64,000 nt of DNA from Neospora caninum Liverpool (Eukaryota; Apicomplexa; Conoidasida; Eucoccidiorida; Sarcocystidae), in assembly GCF_000208865.1 (NCBI RefSeq), contig NC_018395.1, positions 5,938,839-6,002,838 of the forward strand, written 5' to 3'. Of the stretch, positions 58,301-64,000 are shown one piece after another; positions within the stretch are counted from its first letter, which is position 1, and each line of letters starts with the position of its first letter. Position numbers and translations under genes: made by a program. The notes beneath the pieces are model-generated. The model was given only the letters and a program-made list of their open reading frames with translations, searched no databases and was not told the DNA's origin.

Positions 58301-59933
58301 CTCTCCCGAGGAGAATGAGGTGCTCTCTGGCGTGAAGGCTGAGGCTTCCTCGCCGGTACCGGCCCCGACTGCACGAGGCTGCCGCCCATGATTTCACGGG
58401 GAAAGTAAAAGCGCTACAAGTGGTTCGAGGAGAAGCGTGAGACAGAGGACGCTATCCTCTGACTGGTCAGAATGCATTTTTTCAAGAGGCTGAGATCGAC
58501 GGTAGCGTTCGTGAAACGACAGCGTATGCGGGTACTCGGCCGCGCCCCCCGGGGCAAGAGTGGTGGCCGAAAGCCGCCGAAAGCGTCCAGTTTTGGGGGC
58601 AGAAAGGCGCGGCAGAACACGGGAACGACGTGGACGACTCGTTGTTTCCCTTCCCTCTTTTTTCAACCAGGTTTAAGGTCCAAAAGTGTGTCGCGCGAGA
58701 CACAGACAGAGACTGGGAGGGCGTACCCCTGGCCGCGCGTGTGTCCCCCCTTCCTTCGCCGCCGGGGCTGGTGACCGCCTTGGGCGGCATGCATGTGCGT
58801 CGATTTTTGGAAAAAAACAGAACCGAGCGGGCGCTCTGGCCAGCGGGTATCTTCCGATTTTCCTCCCTGACACACTTGCAGTTCTCGCCTTCTCTTTCCG
58901 ATCGTTTTGCCGTTTTTCGTTCCTTCCCCGCCGAGCTTCCGAGGCGGTTCCCCTCCACCCTATCCCGACCCGGCGTTGGAGCTTGCTGTTGCACTAACTC
59001 CCGTTTTCGTTTTCTTTTCTGCCGGAATCTCTCTTCCTGCTCTCTTCTCCCGTTCGCTTCGTTCTCCAAAACAGACGTTTCGGCGGTTTCTCTTGCCGCC
59101 CCTGGCGACATGTAGGCAACGGCAAGGCGCCACACACTCTGGCCGGATATACCATCGCGCCCGCGCGGTTTCTCTCGTTCGACTCTGTTCCTTTTCTGTT
59201 TTTTCCGTCGTATGCGCGAGTGTCCTTCTGACCCTTTTTCTACTCTTCACGGTCGTTTCGCTCCGCTTTTCTCTCCTTCCAGCTCGCCGCCTCGCCCGGT
59301 GTCCTGTAGTCGGCAACTCAGAGGCAGCCGGCACACAGACGAGGCCAACGGGACTTCCCCAAGCCTCCGGCTCGGTGAGCTTTCCAGAATATATATTTGT
59401 ATAACTGTTTTTGGAAACATGCGTCGGGATGTACGGTTTTGCAGTCACGTTCCTACCCATTTGTGTCTACTCTGAGTTGTCCAGTTGCCGCCGGAGCGTC
59501 GCATGCTCAAAATGGCGACGCGGTCGGGAAATCGCGGGGAGAAGCACGTGGAGAGAAAATCGCGTGGTGTGAATCGCTTGAGAGGTTTCTGGCCCTCTGT
59601 GCCGTTCCCATACGCACTCACAGCACGACTCACGCGCTTCCTCTGGAGATCAGTTTCTCGGGGCTGTCTACCACAAGTCTCCTTCCGTGCTCGTCCGGGG
59701 GGGGGGAGGCAAAGGCAGTTGTTTGTGTTGTCCTTGTCAATCGTTCACACAACTGGGAGGGCTGGACGCCACTGCTTTCGCGAATCTTTTCGTTCTGCTG
59801 TTTCTTGACATCCCGGAGGAGGCCTCGCCCCGCTTCCTTCCTTGCACTCTCCCCTCCTTTTTGACGCGGCGTGTGTTTCTCAGGTATCTGAGAATTTCGC
59901 TCGCGTCGCTCGTCTGATTTCCTTACCCCGAAG
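55389..59933. promoter_or_regulatory. 4.5-kb divergent upstream region: METTL14 (-) and ATP synthase d-like (+)
   Basis: No exon is supported. A TRP-2-type TGCATGCA is at 56082-56089, about 0.7 kb upstream of METTL14. A dispersed repeat copy lies at 56736-56792. The stretch 56.9-58.4 kb is of mixed composition with short frames on both strands. From 58.5 kb on, the plus strand becomes ct-rich like other leaders in the window, and a 10-G run occurs near 59697. Long frames at 58482-59135 and 58630-59115 are mutual shadows. Confidence 0.5.
56736..56792 (+). repeat. Dispersed repeat, copy 2
   Basis: Matches 12799-12855 at about 48 of 57 positions in the same orientation; intergenic here. Confidence 0.75.
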
Positions 59934-62900
59934 ATGCAGTCTCTTAGGAGGTGAGAGCAAACGTCATCCGCGAGAAAGCCCCGGTTCACGACATACTCGT
60001 CTTTTCACAAACATATGAAAATGTGTTGAGCGCTGGATGGATTCACGAGCGGAAACCCCAACCGCTGTTGCCGGTGTCGTGGAGAGCGCGGGAGAGGACA
60101 TCCTTGGGATGTTCTTGCTTGTGCTGTCGAAGACGCACCGGGTTTTTGTCGGCTCCGGGAGACTGGGGTGTTCCCCACAGTGTGCCGGCACCTTGGGTAT
60201 AGATGAGGAAAACCTGTCACTGAGCACTGTGTGGCCTACCGACGGTCCGTGTGGGGTTTTGTCTTGTTCAGAGGGGCGGCGATCCCTTCTCGTCTCCTTC
60301 CTCGGCGAGACAGCTGGCTGTCGCTTGCTCCCTTTGTCGGACCTAACAACGCGGCGGCGTGGCGAAAGCTCCGCGACGGGGCCCAGGATGTGCAAAAGGT
60401 CATCGACAGGCAATCGACTCCCGCAAAAACCCAGCAGATCGACTGGGCAAAGTGGGAAGGCCAGATTGCCCACAAAGACATCCTCCACTGGTGCGTGCGC
60501 GACAAAACAGAACCCAGAGAGAGGCGAGACACGGATGCCAGGAACGCTCGAATCCAACGCGTCTCTGTTGTCTGTACCCCACACGTATGCGGTGTTTCTC
60601 CCGAGGCGTTCTCGCGTGGACACGCATGAGAACCACCCCGACGTGTAGACGCGTCCAGGCAATGCGCGTCTGCCGCCTGGTCTTCCCTTCATGGTTTGCG
60701 GGGCCCTGAAACTGTTGATGCTGGACGAGGGAGACAGGAAACTGTGAGGCCTTTTTTGTAGGTATCGTCGACGTAGTGGGGGCGCCAGCGCGAGCCTCGT
60801 CGCGAGAGCGCAAATCCAGCGCATAGTGCTGTCGCGCTCTCTGCCTGGTTCTGCGCTACTTTTTGGGTTTTTCGTCTCTCGAAACGCGGCGATGCAGAGC
60901 GGTCGGTGGGCAAACGTTTCTGCGTGCCTGTTTCTTCAGCATGAAAACCTTCTACACCAGCCAGGTCCAGATTCTCGACCTGGCCCTCGGGGCGTTGGAA
61001 AAAGCGAGAACGCCGGCGCCCTGTGAGGGCGCAGAGAAGGGCTGGGCGCTGTATGACGCGGCTCTGCGTGCATGCACCAAGTCCGTGGAAAAATCGGAGG
61101 AACTTTTGGCGAATGGAGCGCGGGCTTTGTGGGTCTCTTGCAACAACCCGCCAGTCTGGAAAGTCAACACCAACGAGGTAAGAATCTCCCGAACGCGCCG
61201 AACCACCTAGTACCTTGTGCCGCCAATCGAAAGACATCTGTCTCTGTTGACCCCTCAGCCAATCCCTCATGCACATTCATATATATATATATATATCTAT
61301 ATGTATATATATGTATATATATGTATATATATGTATATATATGTATATATATGTATATATATGTATATATATGTATATATGTGTATATATATGTATATAT
61401 ATGTATATATATGTATATGTATATATATGTATATATATGTATATATATATGTATATATATGTATATATATATATATATATGTATATATATGTATATATAT
61501 GTATATATATGTATATATATATGTATATATATGTATATGCTGCTGTCTACATGGGAGTGACGAGGTGCACCGGAAGAGACGTCCGGAGCAGGGGAAGAAG
61601 AGCAAAGAGAACATGCCCCAAAAGACTGCTCTGAGGGGAGAGAAGACGAGATATGTAGACGTCGTCACAGCTGTAAGATTGCGTCTGTGTGTCCAGAGAT
61701 GTCCGGCAGCGGGCTCGGAGACTGCCAGGCAGACGCGTAGAGAGCTTGCCTGTGGGGTTCTGTTTTTTTTTCAGTGGCTGGACAGTGACCAGTACTGGCA
61801 AGCGTTCGTGGAAAAGCATCACTTTTACTCCCAGTACCAACCGGGCGTCGCCGATCCCGAGGCGCCTCAGGAGATCGAGGCCTTCAAGCAGTCGTGGCAT
61901 TCGCGCATGAGCAAATTCAACGACAGGAGCGACACGCCGATGCTCTACGCGTATATGAATGAACTGCCCTCGTGGGAGTACTACGATCTCCACCGGTGAG
62001 GCGGCCAGAGACCGGCAGCTCTGCGCTTGGCTGGTTAGGTTACTTTTCGGACCAGAAAACCGTCCTGTTGAACCCGAGATTGAGGAAGCGTGTGACGAAC
62101 AGGGCGGCGGGCTCGCTTCACGGGAGGCGCGCGGCGGTTCAGACCGGGGGGGGGGGGGGGGGGGGGAGGGGGGGGAAGAAAGGGCCGAGGCAACGCAGCG
62201 AGGGAGGGAAGGAGAGGTTCTCGTCGTTTTTCGTGGGGTTTGCGTCTAGCGAGAAGAAACACGTGAGCGTTGCGCGGCGGAGAAACTGTCCTTTTTTCCC
62301 AGGAGCGCGTTCCTCGAGCACATGACGTACTTCCTGGTTCGCACCGGCGGCGATTTCCGCTTTTTCCCGGAGATGCCGCCGTGGCAGTGGTTGGCGCACA
62401 TTGAAAATCTGCGCTTCAAACTTCTCTCCGTGGTAAGACTCTCTGCTTTTTCCCGCGAGAAACACAGTGAACGTGTGTGCGTTCGCTCCTCTCTCTTTCG
62501 CCGACCTCGCCCGCTCTGTGCGCGGTCGCGCTGTCCCCCGAATCGGGTTCCGCGACTTGCCTCTTTCCTCTCGTGGGCCTCTGCCCGCGCCGCCTCCACG
62601 CCGTTTTGTCTTTTTTCCCGCCATTTTGCAGGCGCAGAGCCGCCGGTCGCAGCTGCAGCTGGCGAACTTGGAGCGGGAGCGCGCTCTCGACTTTCTGCCG
62701 GTAGACGTCGAGCACCACGGAGAAGAGTACACGCAGAAGTTCCTGCAGTTCGAGACCGACCTGTTCCAGGCGTGTGCCGCGCGTCTGATGGGCCACTTCA
62801 TGTTCCTGTGCGATCCCTTCGTCCCCGTCCAGAGTGCCGAAGCGCTGAGCGCAGTGGCCGAGATCGACGGCGGAAAGGGGAAACTCTTCTCCCTCGGCGA

Positions 62901-63291
62901 GGACGTCAACGCCCTCTTCTACCTCCCGGAACAACAGAAACGCGACGTTGCAAGACCCAGCCAAGCAGTCCACGCGCTCCTGGTGAGAGACGGCGAGACG
63001 CACGTGGTCAAGTGAAGGGAGAAGAGAGAAGACAGGCGAGGCGGCAGGGGACACCCCGGAGACACAGAACCGGAACAGTGGAAACGAAAAACGACAGAGG
63101 GAGAGAGACTCCAAAACGTGGACCTACACAGAGACGCATTTGTGCCGCAATGTGGCTCGGCTTGTGTGCCGCTTTCTGGCTTTCGCGTGCAGAGTCACCT
63201 GGAAGCAACCGGCCGCCCCTTCAACCCGTGCTACAGCGAACTGCTCCACGTCCACGCGGAGGTCCTCGAGGAAAGAGGCGAGCACTGGTAG
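59934..63291 (+). CDS. ATP synthase subunit d-like protein (apicomplexan-specific stator subunit), 7 exons
   Basis: Exons 59934-59950, 60272-60490, 60940-61177, 61775-61995, 62303-62432, 62632-62982 and 63193-63291, with all phases consistent, give 424 residues. The 17-nt first exon plus exon 2 reads [18 protein letters not shown], an arginine-rich mitochondrial presequence. Residues 61-78 ([17 protein letters not shown]) match the IDW-Y block of mitochondrial subunit d. Then come helical stretches ([32 protein letters not shown]) and a large coccidian-specific C-terminal part with [15 protein letters not shown] and a final RGEHW. Animal subunit d has about 160 residues, so this protein is more than twice as long. 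As I recall, proteomics of the T. gondii ATP synthase assigned a divergent d subunit to a gene beside this METTL14/ENO cluster. Role: peripheral stalk of the inner-membrane F1Fo ATP synthase. No transmembrane helix is seen. Confidence 0.82.
61279..61541. repeat. Minisatellite of 10-bp atgtatatat-type units, about 260 bp, intronic
   Basis: More than 20 near-identical units with occasional length changes in intron 3 of the ATP synthase d-like gene. All frames stay open across it and encode Tyr/Ile/Val repeats, which is an artefact. Confidence 0.97.
62146..62174 (+). repeat. Poly-G tract (21 G, A, then a further G run), intronic
   Basis: The longest homopolymer in the window, in intron 4 of the ATP synthase d-like gene, with all guanines on the coding strand. 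Confidence 0.95.
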
Positions 63292-64000
63292 GCGAACAGT
63301 CGGAAACGAAGAAAGTTTTTTCGCTTTGGAACCATCTGTTCCACAAGGTGGACACTCAGACATCCACATCGTCTTCTCCGTGACGTTCGCTTCTCTGGAC
63401 TAAACACGGACAGCCTCCAAGGTCTACCCGAGACGGTGTGACTGCGGCCATTCTATAAAACCTAAACCCTACCGCTGACACGTTTGCATATATATGTACA
63501 TATATATATATATATATATATATGGTTATATATCTACACGAAAACATATAGGTGTATATGTGTATGCGTATGTGTAGGATATGTATATTCGCTCGCTGTA
63601 CTTTTCTCTCCATATGGACGTTGGTGTAAAGGCGGATGCATTGGAGACGTGCGTGTGGACGAACGCGAGAGATTTCCCGTTCTTGCGTGAGCTCGCAGCA
63701 GGCGAAATGCTCTCTCAGAGGCGTTCGCTGTTCGGGGCAATATTGGACATACGGGTGTCTTTTTCCTCGGTGGCTGGGGGCCGAACACTTTTTCGTGAAT
63801 TTCAAAGAGTTAGACCACCGAGTGGGTTTTGTGCACTGGTAGACTGCAGTGCGGCCGAGGCGTACGTTTCTCGTCTTCTCGTACTCGTGTGTCTCGCTCG
63901 TAGTCGTTGTCCTCCTCTGTCGTTTGTGTGTTTCGGAATTTTCGTTTTCAGTCTCCTTTTTTTGCCCTGTTTTCTTCTGACTACTGACGAGGCGCGGTGT
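63292..64000. other. 3' flank of the ATP synthase d-like gene, no gene supported
   Basis: Contains the gene's 3' UTR, a TA microsatellite at 63487-63525 and, from about 63.85 kb, ct/gt-rich sequence resembling the leaders of other genes in this window. That may mark the 5' UTR of a plus-strand gene outside the window. Confidence 0.45.
63487..63525. repeat. TA microsatellite
   Basis: TA-rich run of nearly 40 bp, downstream of the last gene. Confidence 0.9.

Noticed and set aside
61217..61999. 260-codon frame of Tyr/Ile/Val repeats
   Set aside because: Reads through the intronic minisatellite; only its last part is the real exon 4 of the ATP synthase d-like gene.
1..64000. CRISPR arrays, insertion sequences, rRNA and operon-type signals
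   Set aside because: Looked for and not seen; spliced eukaryotic genes throughout make them inapplicable.

Overview
The window looks like nuclear DNA of a tissue-cyst-forming coccidian (Apicomplexa; Toxoplasma/Hammondia/Neospora group). The genes have many short exons with clean GT-AG introns, mid-to-high GC coding sequence and TA-rich microsatellites in introns. It carries the tandem enolase pair ENO2-ENO1 with the plant-like pentapeptide insertion, and an exact copy of the TRP-1 promoter element known from Toxoplasma ribosomal protein genes. ENO1 differs at several positions from what I remember of T. gondii ENO1, so Neospora caninum is my first guess; this cannot be settled without a search. 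All exon models below were built by hand from reading frame, splice-site consensus and phase agreement.

Left part (1-16 kb): an inositol polyphosphate multikinase (1156-2906, +) and a mitochondrial inner-membrane peptidase of the IMP1 type (5532-7233, +) are secure. Next come a small tyrosine-rich secreted protein (8163-8663, -), a tentative small membrane protein (9175-9970, -), a small SAM-domain protein (12064-13572, -) and isolated exon-like pieces I could not assemble. This stretch also holds one copy of a short dispersed repeat.

Centre (16-43 kb): a DWNN-RING protein of the RBBP6/Mpe1 family (15999-19453, -), probably the locus annotated GRA10 in Toxoplasma, stands head-to-head with mitochondrial citrate synthase (12 exons, 22018-27852, +). 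TRP-1 and TRP-2 promoter motifs lie between them. A secreted 385-residue protein of unknown function (31421-33769, -) is head-to-head with a 10-exon, 1022-residue fusion (37403-43073, +). That fusion joins a methyltransferase-like domain, TPR repeats and a Gfo/Idh/MocA-type oxidoreductase domain whose catalytic EKP motif is degraded.

Right part (44-64 kb): bradyzoite-type ENO1 (44392-46261, -) and tachyzoite-type ENO2 (47710-49641, -) lie in tandem. They are followed by the m6A methyltransferase subunit METTL14 (6 exons, 51815-55388, -). Head-to-head with METTL14 is a divergent ATP synthase subunit d-like protein (7 exons, 59934-63291, +). The last 0.7 kb has no gene I can support.

Functional themes: three nuclear genes for mitochondrial proteins (IMP1-type peptidase, citrate synthase, ATP synthase d-like), two genes of mRNA processing or modification (RBBP6-like, METTL14), and the stage-specific glycolytic enolase switch. 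Almost every long reading frame outside these genes begins at a non-ATG codon or is antisense to a GC-rich exon, so I treat those as shadows.
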